This document shows, in pieces, positions 42,862-50,991 of a stretch of DNA of 64,000 nucleotides. Below the pieces are notes generated by a model. The model saw only the letters and a program-made list of their open reading frames with translations. It had not been told where the DNA came from and did no database searches. The DNA comes from Nocardia sp. NBC_00403 (lineage in GTDB: Bacteria; Actinomycetota; Actinomycetes; Mycobacteriales; Mycobacteriaceae): contig NZ_CP107939.1 of NCBI RefSeq assembly GCF_036046055.1, forward strand, positions 496,001 through 560,000, in the 5' to 3' direction. The position numbers and the translations under genes are program-made. Numbering within the stretch: the stretch's first letter is position 1; each line of letters starts with the position of its first letter.

Positions 42862-44018
42862 GACTGGTACCCCAATCGTTTCGCCGCCAGACCGGTCAGG
42901 ATTTCGGTGGTGCCGCCGCCGATGCCGATGATGCGGATATCGCGGTACTGACGTTCCACCTCGGATTCGCGCATGTAGCCCAGCCCACCGAACAGCTGCA
43001 CGGCTTGGTTGGCCACCCACTCGCCCGCCTCGACGGCGGTGTTCTTGGCGAAGCACACCTCGGCGATCAGATCGGTTTCGCCGTTCGCGCTGCGCTGGGC
43101 CACATCTCGGGTGTAGACCCTGGCCACGTCGATGCGGCGCGCCATTTCGGTCACCGTGTTCTGCACCGACTGCCTGCTGATCAGCGGGCGGCCGAAGGTC
43201 TCCCGGTTGCGCACCCATTCCAGGGTGAGGTCCAAGCAGCGCTGGGCCTGCGAATATGCCTGCACCGCAAGGCCGACGCGCTCGCTGACGAACGCACCCG
43301 CGATCTGATAGAAGCCGGAGTTCTCGGCGCCGACCAGATTCTCCACCGGCACCCGCACATCCACGTAGGACAGCTCAGCGGTGTCGGAGGCGAGCCAGCC
43401 CATCTTCTCCAGCTTGCGGCTGACCGTGAACCCCGGTGTGCCCTTCTCCACCACGAGCAGTGAAATCCCAGCGGCGCCAGGGCCACCCGTGCGCACCGCG
43501 GTGACAACGAAGTCGGCGCGGACGCCCGAAGTGATGTAGGTCTTCGCGCCGTTGACGATGTAGTGGTCGCCGTCGCGGCGTGCGGTGGTGGTGAGGTGGC
43601 CGACGTCGGAGCCGCCGCCCGGCTCGGTGATGGCAAGCGAGCCGATCTTCGCCCCGGCCAGCGTCGGGCGCGCGAAGCGTTCGATCAGGTCTTCGTTACC
43701 GGAGGCGACGATGTGCGGTACCGCGATGCCGCAGGTGAACAGCGAGGCGAACAGGCCGCCGGAACCGCCGGCCTGGTGCAACTCCTCGCAGACGATCATC
43801 GCGTCGATGCCGTCACCGCCGGAACCGCCCACGGATTCGGGGAATTGGATGCCGAGCAGGCCGAGCTCGCCCGCCTTCTGGTGCAATTCGCGCGGGATCT
43901 CGCCGTTGCGCTCCCAGTCGTCGAGATACGGGAGGACCTCGCGCTCGGCGAAACCGCGTACGGTGGCGCGCAATTCGCGCCGCTCGGGGGTGTTCCACGG
44001 GCTCACGGCAGCACTCAC
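42858..44018 (-). CDS. Acyl-CoA dehydrogenase (FadE13-like)
   Basis: 386 residues. LAITEPGGGSDVGHLTTTAR and YIVNGAKTYITSGVRADFV give the FAD/substrate pocket. The C-terminal GIGGGTTEIL shows Gly in place of the MCAD catalytic Glu, as in isovaleryl-/citronellyl-CoA-like dehydrogenases. GTG start at 44018. Equivalent by order to Rv0975c. Probably makes the enoyl-CoA that AccA2/AccD2 carboxylates. Confidence 0.9.
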   Translation of the reverse strand: MSAAVSPWNTPERRELRATVRGFAEREVLPYLDDWERNGEIPRELHQKAGELGLLGIQFPESVGGSGGDGIDAMIVCEELHQAGGSGGLFASLFTCGIAVPHIVASGNEDLIERFARPTLAGAKIGSLAITEPGGGSDVGHLTTTARRDGDHYIVNGAKTYITSGVRADFVVTAVRTGGPGAAGISLLVVEKGTPGFTVSRKLEKMGWLASDTAELSYVDVRVPVENLVGAENSGFYQIAGAFVSERVGLAVQAYSQAQRCLDLTLEWVRNRETFGRPLISRQSVQNTVTEMARRIDVARVYTRDVAQRSANGETDLIAEVCFAKNTAVEAGEWVANQAVQLFGGLGYMRESEVERQYRDIRIIGIGGGTTEILTGLAAKRLGYQS

Positions 44019-44085
44019 AGCCCCGTCACCTCCCGCTTTCTTTCGACGGCTCGAGACGGGTGTGCGCTCGGCGCGTAGTGCTCAC

Positions 44086-45801
44086 TCATGGCAACAGCTC
44101 CACTGGGATATCGATATGACGCGAGCGCAGCCATTCGCCGAGCCCCTTGGCCTGCGGGTCGAATCGGGCCTGGTAGGCCACGCCCTTCCCGAGCAGACCT
44201 TCGATGATGAAGTTCACGGCGCGCAGATTCGGCAGTACGTGCCGGGTGACGGTCAGCGCGGCGGCTTCGGGCAGCAACTCCTTGATCCGCTCCACAGTGA
44301 GCGTGTGCACGAGCCACCGCCATTGGTCGTCGGTGCGCACCCAGACGCCGATATTGGCGTTGCCGCCCTTGTCGCCGCTGCGCGCCAGTGCGATCGTGCC
44401 GAGTGGTTCCCGGCGGGTTTCGCCGGCGGGCAACGGTTGTGGAAGTTCGGGTTCGGCAACGTCGGCCAGTTCCAGCGTGTCCGACGCGGGCGCGATCTCG
44501 ACCCGGGTGCCCTCCGGCAGCACCGCCGCGTGCGGCACCTCGGTGGCATCGACGAATCCCGGTGTGTACACCCCGTACGGGGAACCGTTGCCGGGCAGGC
44601 TGGTGAAGCTGGTGCCCGGGTAGCTGGCCAGCGCCAGCTCGACCGCCACGTTGGAGAAGCCACGGCCGACCTTGTTGGGGTCGGGATCACGAACCACGCA
44701 GCGCAGCAGCGCGCTGGCCTGCTCCTCGGTGTCGGCGTCCGGCCGGTCGAGGCGAGCCAGCGTCCAGCTCAGTTCGGCGGGCCGTACGGGCAGCCAGGAC
44801 TCCAGCTGGCGTTGCGCCAGTTCGGCTTTCGCCTCGATATCCAGCCCGGTGAGGATGAACTCCATCTCGTTGCGGAAGCCGCCGAGCGTGTTGAGCGAGA
44901 CCTTGAGCTGCGGCGGTGGCGCTTCACCGGTCACGCCGCTGATCTGCACGCGGTCGGGGCCGGCCTGGTCGAGCCGGATGGTGTCCAGTCGCGCGGTGAC
45001 ATCCGGTCCCGCATAGCGCGCGCCCTGGATCTCGTACATCAGCTGCGCCTCGACGGTATCCACAGTGACCGCGCCGCCGGTGCCGTGATGCTTGGTGATG
45101 ACGCTGCTGCCGTCCCCGCGCACCTCGGCGATCGGGAACCCCGGGCGGCCGAGATCGGCCAGTTCCTTGAAGAATGCGAAATTGCCGCCGGTGGCCTGGG
45201 TACTGCATTCGATGACATGACCCGCGACGACCGCACCGGCCAGCTGGTCGTAATCGGTTCGCCCCCAACCGAAGTGGGCGGCGGCCGGGCCGACGATCAC
45301 CGAGGCGTCGGTGACCCGTCCGGTGACCACGATATCCGCGCCCGCGTTCAGGCATTCGACGATGCCCCAGGCGCCGAGGTAGGCATTGGCGGTCAGTGGC
45401 GCACCGAGGCCGAGTTCATCCGCCCTCCCGAGCAGGTCGTCACCCTCGACATGGGCGACCTTGGCATCCAGACCCAGATCCGCGGCGACCTTGCGCAGTT
45501 TCGCCGCGAGCCCGGCCGGGTTGAGGCCGCCCGCATTCGTGACGATCTGGACGTTGCGCTCGAGCGCGAGCCCGAGGCAGTCCTCGATCTGCCGCACAAA
45601 CGTCTTGGCGTAGCCGAGGCTCGGATCCTTCATCCGGTCACGGCCGAGGATCAGCATGGTCAGTTCGGCGAGATAGTCACCGGTGAGCACATCGAGCTGC
45701 CCGCCTTCGAGCATCTCGCGCATAGCACTGAGCCGATCACCGTAGAACCCGGAACAGTTGCCGATCCGGATCACATCCGAATCGGCGGCCAGCATACGCA
45801 T
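44086..45801 (-). CDS. AtuA-like DUF1446 protein
   Basis: 571 residues. The first ~440 are DUF1446 (RIGNCSGFYGDRLSAMREML, VTNAGGLNPAGLAAKLR, GRVTDASVIVGPAAAHFGW); the last ~100 form the AtuA ferredoxin-like domain (GDKGGNANIGVWVRTD). AtuA is required for acyclic terpene use in Pseudomonas; its biochemical role is not settled. First gene of the operon and equivalent to Rv0976c. ATG at 45801 chosen; GAGGAGG lies about 12 nt upstream, and an in-frame start at 45915 is unlikely because it overlaps the operator. Confidence 0.85.
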   Translation of the reverse strand: MRMLAADSDVIRIGNCSGFYGDRLSAMREMLEGGQLDVLTGDYLAELTMLILGRDRMKDPSLGYAKTFVRQIEDCLGLALERNVQIVTNAGGLNPAGLAAKLRKVAADLGLDAKVAHVEGDDLLGRADELGLGAPLTANAYLGAWGIVECLNAGADIVVTGRVTDASVIVGPAAAHFGWGRTDYDQLAGAVVAGHVIECSTQATGGNFAFFKELADLGRPGFPIAEVRGDGSSVITKHHGTGGAVTVDTVEAQLMYEIQGARYAGPDVTARLDTIRLDQAGPDRVQISGVTGEAPPPQLKVSLNTLGGFRNEMEFILTGLDIEAKAELAQRQLESWLPVRPAELSWTLARLDRPDADTEEQASALLRCVVRDPDPNKVGRGFSNVAVELALASYPGTSFTSLPGNGSPYGVYTPGFVDATEVPHAAVLPEGTRVEIAPASDTLELADVAEPELPQPLPAGETRREPLGTIALARSGDKGGNANIGVWVRTDDQWRWLVHTLTVERIKELLPEAAALTVTRHVLPNLRAVNFIIEGLLGKGVAYQARFDPQAKGLGEWLRSRHIDIPVELLP

Positions 45802-45908
45802 CAGCTGGGAGGCCCTCCTCTGCGGCGAACCGTCCCGGCGCCGCCGCATTGCCGCACCGGTGAAGTCCGCGTACCAGAGACCAGCATCACATCCGATAAA
45901 GAAAAAAG

Positions 45909-45924
45909 CAAGCACGCGTGCTTG
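45909..45924. promoter_or_regulatory. Perfect 16-bp palindrome ahead of the AtuA operon
   Basis: CAAGCACGCGTGCTTG, in an AT-rich patch 108 bp before the AtuA start and 54 bp before the divergent small gene. A TetR-type operator, most likely for the operon's own regulator at 36369. Confidence 0.7.
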
Positions 45925-45964
45925 TTAATCGCACACACCCACCTGAACCCCCGCAACCTGCGAT

Positions 45965-45970
45965 TAAGCT
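45965..45970 (+). promoter_or_regulatory. -10 element of the 45978 gene (leaderless)
   Basis: TAAGCT, then 7 nt, then GTG 45978. Confidence 0.55.
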
Positions 45971-45977
45971 CCCCGCC

Positions 45978-46121
45978 GTGTCCTCCATCCTGCTACTCGC
46001 ACTCGCCGGATTCCTCCTCGGCGGCGCCTACTCCACCTGGAAGACCCTCCGCCCCCTGTCGATCGCACTGGGCGTATGCGCTGCCCTGGCGGCGGCGGGC
46101 GCGATCGCCTGGATGAGCTAG
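45978..46121 (+). CDS. Small conserved membrane protein
   Basis: 47 residues with two hydrophobic helices (SSILLLALAGFLLGGAY and LGVCAALAAAGAIAWM) separated by a basic loop STWKTLRP. The GTG is placed 7 nt after a TAAGCT -10. Very similar short proteins are annotated in Nocardia (memory). Function unknown. Confidence 0.65.
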   Translation: MSSILLLALAGFLLGGAYSTWKTLRPLSIALGVCAALAAAGAIAWMS

Positions 46122-46125
46122 AGCA

Positions 46126-46305
46126 TCAACCCCCACCAACCTTGCGATCAGCGTTCACAACCACCCCACGCCTCACAAGCACAAGCGCACCCAACAACGT
46201 CGCAAGCATCACCGTCAACCCCACCCCGCAGCGAGCCTCCCACAGCCACCGCACGCAAGCAGGCGTATCCAACACGGCCGCGACAATCCCTACCAACGCA
46301 CCCAC
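46126..46305 (-). CDS. Possible small membrane protein
   Basis: 59 residues from GTG 46305, with two hydrophobic stretches (VGALVGIVAAVLDTP; VGLTVMLATLLGALVLV) and a basic tail. Convergent with the 45978 gene, 4 bp between stops. No family known; supported only by composition and tidy spacing. Confidence 0.3.
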   Translation of the reverse strand: MGALVGIVAAVLDTPACVRWLWEARCGVGLTVMLATLLGALVLVRRGVVVNADRKVGGG

Positions 46306-46339
46306 TCGGCACGATGACACCTGCCGAGCGCAACGAGAC

Positions 46340-46552
46340 CCAGCACTCGAGTTCGCGGCCCGTCTCGAGGCTCTGTTCAGCGGGCTGGTGAACTCCGAGC
46401 TGTCGCACCTGCTGTGCATCGACCTCGACGCCAACACCGAAACCATCAGCGGCACCGACATCCCCGCGCTGCCGGCGGTACCGACACCCGCTGGCCGTCG
46501 AGGACCGCTTCGGTCAATCCTCGCTGTTCAAGCCCCTGTGACGTGGTAGCTG
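46340..46552 (+). pseudogene. Degraded coding fragment
   Basis: One frame reads LEFAARLEALFSGLVNSELS, then CIDLDANTETISGTDIPALP. Near 46475 the protein-like reading seems to continue in another frame (RYRHPLAVEDRFGQSSLFKP, stop 46542-46552 region). No start or ribosome site. Probably the tail of a lost gene; family not identified. Confidence 0.25.
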
Positions 46553-46610
46553 CTAGTCGGGGATTAGTGGGTGGTCCGGGCAGCGAAACCGCGGGAGTTC
46601 GCACGCTTGA

Positions 46611-46629
46611 CCTTGACCCGAGGTCAAGG
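46611..46629. promoter_or_regulatory. MerR-type dyad operator of the hydrolase-MerR operon
   Basis: CCTTGACC-CGA-GGTCAAGG, perfect 8-bp arms. It contains a -35-like TTGACC (46613-46618), as MerR-family operators placed between -35 and -10 do. The hydrolase ATG follows at 46644 and the MerR gene is next in the operon. Confidence 0.65.
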
Positions 46630-46643
46630 TGCACGCTCATCGC

Positions 46644-47462
46644 ATGCCTACTTCTTCGCACTCGCGCAACTCGAACAACACGGCCTGGACCGGCATGGTG
46701 CCGGTGGAAGACACCGCGCTGGCCGTCACCGACACCGGCGGGACAGGTACCCCCCTGGTCTATCTGAACGGTTCCTACGCCAGCCAGAAGCACTGGCAGC
46801 GTGTCATCGCCGACCTGGGCCCCGGCTACCGGCACATCACCTACGACGAGCGGGCCCGCGGCAAATCGAAGCGGTCAGCGGACTACTCCTTCGAGGCCGC
46901 CGTCCGGGATCTCGATGCCGTCCTGAAAGCCAGAGGGGTGGATCGGCCGCTGCTGGTGGGCTGGTCCTACGGTGCGCTGCTGGGGGTGTACTGGGCCGAC
47001 CGAAACCCGGACCGGGTTGCGGGCGTGGTCGGGGTCGACGGCCCGTTCCCGGTCGGTTGGACTGACGAGGCCGACCTGGAGCGGGTCCGCAAGCTGTTTC
47101 GCCGGTTGCGGTTTGTGCTGCCGCTGGTGGTCCCGCTGGGCCTGGCCGCACGGATGTCCGCCGCCCAGCACGCCGAGATCGCCATCGAGGCCCACGCACT
47201 CCACGCCGCCCTCGGCCCGATCCTCGAGGGTCTGACCGTTCCGGTCCGGTACGTGGTCGCCTCGGGCGACCACACGGGCGACGCGGGTGGTGAGATGGAC
47301 CAGGCGCGCGCGACCCTCGATCCGCTGCTGGCTCGCAACCCGAACTTGACGGTGAGCGCGAAGGTCGCCAGCAACCACGAAAAGATCCTGGCCAAGGACT
47401 CCCCCGCCGTCGCCGACGCGGTTCGCGAGCTTGTCACCGCCCTCGGCCGCGAGGTTGGCTGA
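46644..47462 (+). CDS. Alpha/beta hydrolase
   Basis: 272 residues. Nucleophile Ser108 in GWSYG, oxyanion segment LVYLNGSYASQKHW, and a late His in VASNHEKILAKDS. Typical of small-molecule esterases or lactonases that sit in MerR operons. ATG at 46644; an in-frame GTG at 46629 would fall inside the operator. It ends 4 bp before the MerR ATG. Confidence 0.85.
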   Translation: MPTSSHSRNSNNTAWTGMVPVEDTALAVTDTGGTGTPLVYLNGSYASQKHWQRVIADLGPGYRHITYDERARGKSKRSADYSFEAAVRDLDAVLKARGVDRPLLVGWSYGALLGVYWADRNPDRVAGVVGVDGPFPVGWTDEADLERVRKLFRRLRFVLPLVVPLGLAARMSAAQHAEIAIEAHALHAALGPILEGLTVPVRYVVASGDHTGDAGGEMDQARATLDPLLARNPNLTVSAKVASNHEKILAKDSPAVADAVRELVTALGREVG

Positions 47463-47466
47463 GCAG

Positions 47467-48249
47467 ATGATCAACGGTGTCACGATCGGGCAGGCGGCGG
47501 CATTCGTCGGCGTCACGGTGAAGACGGTGCGGCACTACCACAAGCTCGGCCTGGTCGAGGAGCCGGAACGCGACAGCTCCGGTTACCGGCGGTACGGATC
47601 GGCCGACCTGTCGCGGCTGGTGCAGGTCCGGACGCTGGCCGCCGCCGGGGTGCCACTGGCCGAGATCGGGCCCCTGCTCGACACAGATGCCGCATTGTTC
47701 GCCGCCGCGCTCGCCGACGTCGAGCGGCTCCTCACCGAACGGATCGAGGAGTTGATCGCGCAGCGTGACACGCTGCACCGGCTCGCCGATGGCGACCGGG
47801 CTCTGCTGCCCGACCGCGCTGTGGCGCTGCTGAAGCGGATGCCCGGCCTCGGCTTCACCGCGGACGAGGCGGCGACCTACCGGGAGGGCCTGGTGTTGGC
47901 CAGGGCACTGGTCCCGGAGGGCTTCGACGACTACCTCACCCATGTCGAGCACGCCCTGCAGGACACCCGGTTCGTCGCCTTGAGTAAGCGCGCGGAGGAG
48001 GCCACGGCCTGGGAACCGGACGACCCCCGCATCGAGGAACTCGCCACCGCCGCGGCCGACCACTTCCTCGCCAACCCCGCACAGCTGAAAATCGTGACCG
48101 GCATGCAAGCCCGCACCGAGGCCGCGACCCGATACACGCTGATCCGCCAGTACGGCGCAGCGCAGACACCGGCCGCGACCCGGCTGTCCGCGCTCTTCGC
48201 GACCAAGCTCCGCTCCGCCGGCATCGATATCCCCGGAAACTCCAACTGA
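47467..48249 (+). CDS. MerR-family regulator
   Basis: 260 residues. N-terminal winged helix-turn-helix TIGQAAAFVGVTVKTVRHYH, then GYRRYGSADLSRLVQVRTLA, a coiled linker, and a C-terminal effector domain of about 150 residues (no metal-binding cysteines, so a drug/organic-ligand type). ATG at 47467 directly after the hydrolase stop. It probably acts at the 46611-46629 dyad, controlling its own operon. Confidence 0.9.
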   Translation: MINGVTIGQAAAFVGVTVKTVRHYHKLGLVEEPERDSSGYRRYGSADLSRLVQVRTLAAAGVPLAEIGPLLDTDAALFAAALADVERLLTERIEELIAQRDTLHRLADGDRALLPDRAVALLKRMPGLGFTADEAATYREGLVLARALVPEGFDDYLTHVEHALQDTRFVALSKRAEEATAWEPDDPRIEELATAAADHFLANPAQLKIVTGMQARTEAATRYTLIRQYGAAQTPAATRLSALFATKLRSAGIDIPGNSN

Positions 48250-48386
48250 CGGAGAAGATCTCCGCCAACGTCCAGCTGCCCGGCAACCGGGCTCGCATCA
48301 GCCGCCAGCAGCTCACCGGCTGGGTCCGCTGACCCCGCCGCCCCGATTCACACCGAATCCATTTCTCACACTGACGGAGTACAGCC
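48250..48386. other. Intergenic, unassigned coding-like scrap
   Basis: Between the MerR stop and the DUF4097 fragment one frame reads EKISANVQLPGNRARISRQQ and stops soon after (48330-48332). Looks like a leftover of another gene. No start seen. Confidence 0.25.
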
Positions 48387-48500
48387 ATGCCCACGTTCGA
48401 GATACCGGAACCGATCGCCGTCACCGTCGACGTACCTTCCGGTGGCCTCACGGTGATTGCCTCGGACCGTACCGACACCGTCGTCGACGCTTGCCCATGA
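48387..48500 (+). pseudogene. N-terminal fragment of a DUF4097-type protein
   Basis: 37 residues from ATG 48387 (GGAGT upstream): MPTFEIPEPIAVTVDVPSGG, then LTVIASDRTDTVVDA, the start of DUF4097 (beta-helix) proteins common in Streptomyces and Nocardia. It then ends at TGA 48498-48500; such proteins normally run past 200 residues. The following 200 bp hold no continuation. Confidence 0.45.
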
Positions 48501-48697
48501 ACACCGCTCAGTGGCTGGACCTGGGGCTTCGGCACCCGAGACGGTCGGCAGACCATCGTCACGAACGCGAACGGCGACTTCAACCACCCGGCCGAGAATC
48601 TCATCGATGTCCTGTCCGCCGAGTTCTGCCCGGCTGGGTGGGCACTTTCCGATTCACTTCACGCACCCATTCACGAACTGTTCGAGGAATTCTTGTC

Positions 48698-49486
48698 ATG
48701 CGCGCCTTCGAAGACACTCGACCGAACGGAATAGTCAAGCGGCTGCTGGACGACCGTCACTCCCTGCCACTATCGGTCGCTTTGCATCTTGTCCCCGGCG
48801 CCCTGATCGTCGCCGCCTACCTGCTCATCGGAGAGCCATTCGTCGCCGCCATCGGTTTTCCGGCCTTCGCGGGCTGGGCGATCGCGCTGTGCCTGGTTCT
48901 GATACCGGTCCAGTTGGGGCTGCTGTGGCTGGGCCGCAAGCACAACGGCCGCTTCTCGCTGCGCGGCGTGCTGCACTACACCGACAAGCCGGTCTCGCGC
49001 GGGAAGCTTGTGGCGATGGTCATCGGGCTCATCTTGTGGATGTTGGTGCTGGGGTTTGCGCTGGCACCGTTGAACAACTTCTTCAAAGACTTCTTCACAT
49101 GGCTCCCGTACGCGGACACAGGCGGCAGCGGCAACAACACATACCTCGACGGATACTCGCACTCGGTCATGCTCACCACGCTGGTGATATGCCTTCCGCT
49201 GACCGGAATCTCCCTCCCTCTCATCGAGGAGCTGTACTTCCGCGGTTTCCTGCTGCCCCGCCTCTCCCACCTGGGCCGCTGGGCGCCGGTGCTCAGCACG
49301 GTCTTGTTCGCGCTCTACCACTTCTGGTCGCCGTGGGTGTTCGTGTCGCGGGTGATCTTCACGTTCCCGGGGTTCTGGTTCGCCTGGCGGGAGAAGGACA
49401 TCCGGCTGTCGATCGGGATGCACGTCGGCGTGACCTCGATCGTGGCGACGCTCGGCACCATCGCCCTTGCGCTGAACCTCATCTAA
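48698..49486 (+). CDS. CPBP-family intramembrane metalloprotease
   Basis: 262 residues with about eight hydrophobic helices. CPBP/Abi motif 1 is PLIEELYFRGFLLPRL (EExxxR) and motif 2 has the His in LFALYHFWSPW. These Rce1-like proteases cut or bind membrane substrates and include bacteriocin self-immunity proteins. ATG at 48698 with GAGGAA upstream. It follows gene fragments, so its original operon partners may be lost. Confidence 0.85.
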   Translation: MRAFEDTRPNGIVKRLLDDRHSLPLSVALHLVPGALIVAAYLLIGEPFVAAIGFPAFAGWAIALCLVLIPVQLGLLWLGRKHNGRFSLRGVLHYTDKPVSRGKLVAMVIGLILWMLVLGFALAPLNNFFKDFFTWLPYADTGGSGNNTYLDGYSHSVMLTTLVICLPLTGISLPLIEELYFRGFLLPRLSHLGRWAPVLSTVLFALYHFWSPWVFVSRVIFTFPGFWFAWREKDIRLSIGMHVGVTSIVATLGTIALALNLI

Positions 49487-49550
49487 GACTCGGCACGTCG
49501 CCAGCCGAAGCCGCACGTCATCTCGGCGATCGTGAACCGATAACTGTGCC

Positions 49551-49631
49551 CCACCCGTCGCCGAGGCCGTACGCGAGGTCGCCGCGCTCGACCGCGGGCG
49601 GCAGACCACCACGCTCAGCAGTGCCAGATAG
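49551..49631 (+). pseudogene. Possible C-terminal scrap of an alpha/beta hydrolase
   Basis: Reads PPVAEAVREVAALDRGRQTT and stops. This resembles the last residues of the hydrolase at 46644 (SPAVADAVRELVTALGREVG). Could be chance. Confidence 0.2.
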
Positions 49632-49661
49632 CGTGATCAGTTGCCAGATACGGTGGTCAGC
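49622..49661 (+). repeat. Tandem 20-bp direct repeat
   Basis: TGCCAGATAGCGTGATCAGT (49622-49641) and TGCCAGATACGGTGGTCAGC (49642-49661), 16 of 20 identical, between the CPBP gene and the convergent cyclase gene. Confidence 0.7.
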
Positions 49662-49697
49662 CACACGCAGGCGCCGCCAAAACACAGGGCAGCCAAT

Positions 49698-50612
49698 TCA
49701 ACTCAGCCGGAAGATCCGCAAGTCCTCAGGCACCCCACTCAACGGTGCCGCAAAAAAACTCCGCCGATAAGGCTTGACCGTGTACCCCAATTCCTCCAAC
49801 GTCTCCGGCCGAAGCGAATCCAGCGTCGCCTCCGACAACATCATGTTGCCGTTGCCACCCGCTTCCATCACTCGCGCGGCGATGGTGACGTCCACACCGA
49901 GCCAGTCCCCACCGATCTCCCGCGGTGAACCGGTGTGCAGCCCGACGCGCATCTGCGGCCGGTAGCCGCGAACCTCGACCTCGGCCAGATTGCGTTTGGC
50001 CTGGGTCGCGGCGCGCACCGCACGGTCGGCCGAGGTGAACACGGCCATCACGCCGTCGCCCATGCGCTTGACGACCTGACCGCCTCGGTCGGCGATCGGC
50101 GGCTCGATGGCCTTGGCTACCACCCGCAGGAGTTCGAGGGTTGCTTCATCGCCCGCCGACAGCGACCAACTGGAGAACGCCACCAGATCGGTGAACATTA
50201 CAGTTACCTCTTGGCTACCTTTACCGCGGCCGACTCGCTCCAACATGGCCTGCCAGACCTGCAGCGCGCCGAAGCCGATCTCACGGGCCGCGCTCGGTTC
50301 GTCACCGACCAATTTGTCCGCGGCGCGGGCGACCGCGCGAGCGCCGCCGGGACCCGAAACCGACAGTGGGTCACCGAAAGCCGGATCACCTGGCAGCTGC
50401 TCACGCGCCTTGCGCAGCGCGCCGATCAGATCCGGTCGCTGATTCGCCGCATTCATCAGTGCGGAAAGCTGCCCCCTGCGAAGCCCCGAACCCCGACGAG
50501 GCGAACCGTCCGCGTCGACAGGCACCAGCGGTATGGCTACCTCGGATGGAATGCCGCCGGTCTCCTCCGGCGTCGACCCGGGCTCAGCACCGCCGGAAGG
50601 TGTTTCGCTCAC
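49698..50612 (-). CDS. Class III adenylate/guanylate cyclase
   Basis: 304 residues. An N-terminal helical region of about 130 residues precedes the cyclase homology domain. Metal-binding Asp pair: VMFTDLVAFSS and RMGDGVMAVF. The catalytic Arg is present in TIAARVMEAG, but the usual Asn four residues before it (VNxAAR) is Thr here. GTG at 50612 is chosen because TACGCT lies 6 nt upstream (leaderless) and longer starts cross the promoter. Expected to make cAMP in the cytosol; activity may be low given the Asn change. Confidence 0.85.
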   Translation of the reverse strand: MSETPSGGAEPGSTPEETGGIPSEVAIPLVPVDADGSPRRGSGLRRGQLSALMNAANQRPDLIGALRKAREQLPGDPAFGDPLSVSGPGGARAVARAADKLVGDEPSAAREIGFGALQVWQAMLERVGRGKGSQEVTVMFTDLVAFSSWSLSAGDEATLELLRVVAKAIEPPIADRGGQVVKRMGDGVMAVFTSADRAVRAATQAKRNLAEVEVRGYRPQMRVGLHTGSPREIGGDWLGVDVTIAARVMEAGGNGNMMLSEATLDSLRPETLEELGYTVKPYRRSFFAAPLSGVPEDLRIFRLS

Positions 50613-50618
50613 GCCCCG

Positions 50619-50624
50619 AGCGTA
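50619..50624 (-). promoter_or_regulatory. -10 element of the cyclase gene (leaderless)
   Basis: TACGCT on the minus strand, 6 nt before the GTG at 50612. Confidence 0.55.
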
Positions 50625-50991
50625 TCTCAGCCGACCTACCGTCGGCGGGTTACTCATTATCACCATGTGCCACCTCACGATCAGACGGAGCGGGCACAAC
50701 ATTGGGGCCGCCGATAGATAACGTGATAGTTGCTGGGGCCGATGCTACCTAGCGTGGATTGCAGAAGGAAGCGACCTATTTCACAGTTTCCGCGATGTTC
50801 ACACTCGGTCGACAGCCGTCGGAAACGAGATCGCCGGTCCGATGTGGAAGGGGATTCACACACCGGACCGGCGATCGCACCGTCCACCGGGCAGTGGCAG
50901 GCGGTGAAAAAGAGCGCGCGATTCCTCCCGACAAGGTCACGCGCACCCCACACCCGAGTGGCGAGGGAGGGCTACTCGGGTAGCTCCATGA
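50625..50991. other. Intergenic
   Basis: 367 bp upstream of the cyclase and beyond the ABC permease stop. Open frames here carry no recognisable protein pattern. I see nothing else. Confidence 0.5.

Noticed and set aside
36988..45801. Leucine (liu) pathway assigned outright
   Set aside because: The carboxylase is methylcrotonyl-like but no HMG-CoA lyase is present and AtuA points to terpene-type acids; substrate left open.
43585..46116. 843-codon plus-strand open frame
   Set aside because: Antisense of the AtuA and FadE13 genes in GC-rich DNA; composition and motifs belong to the minus strand.
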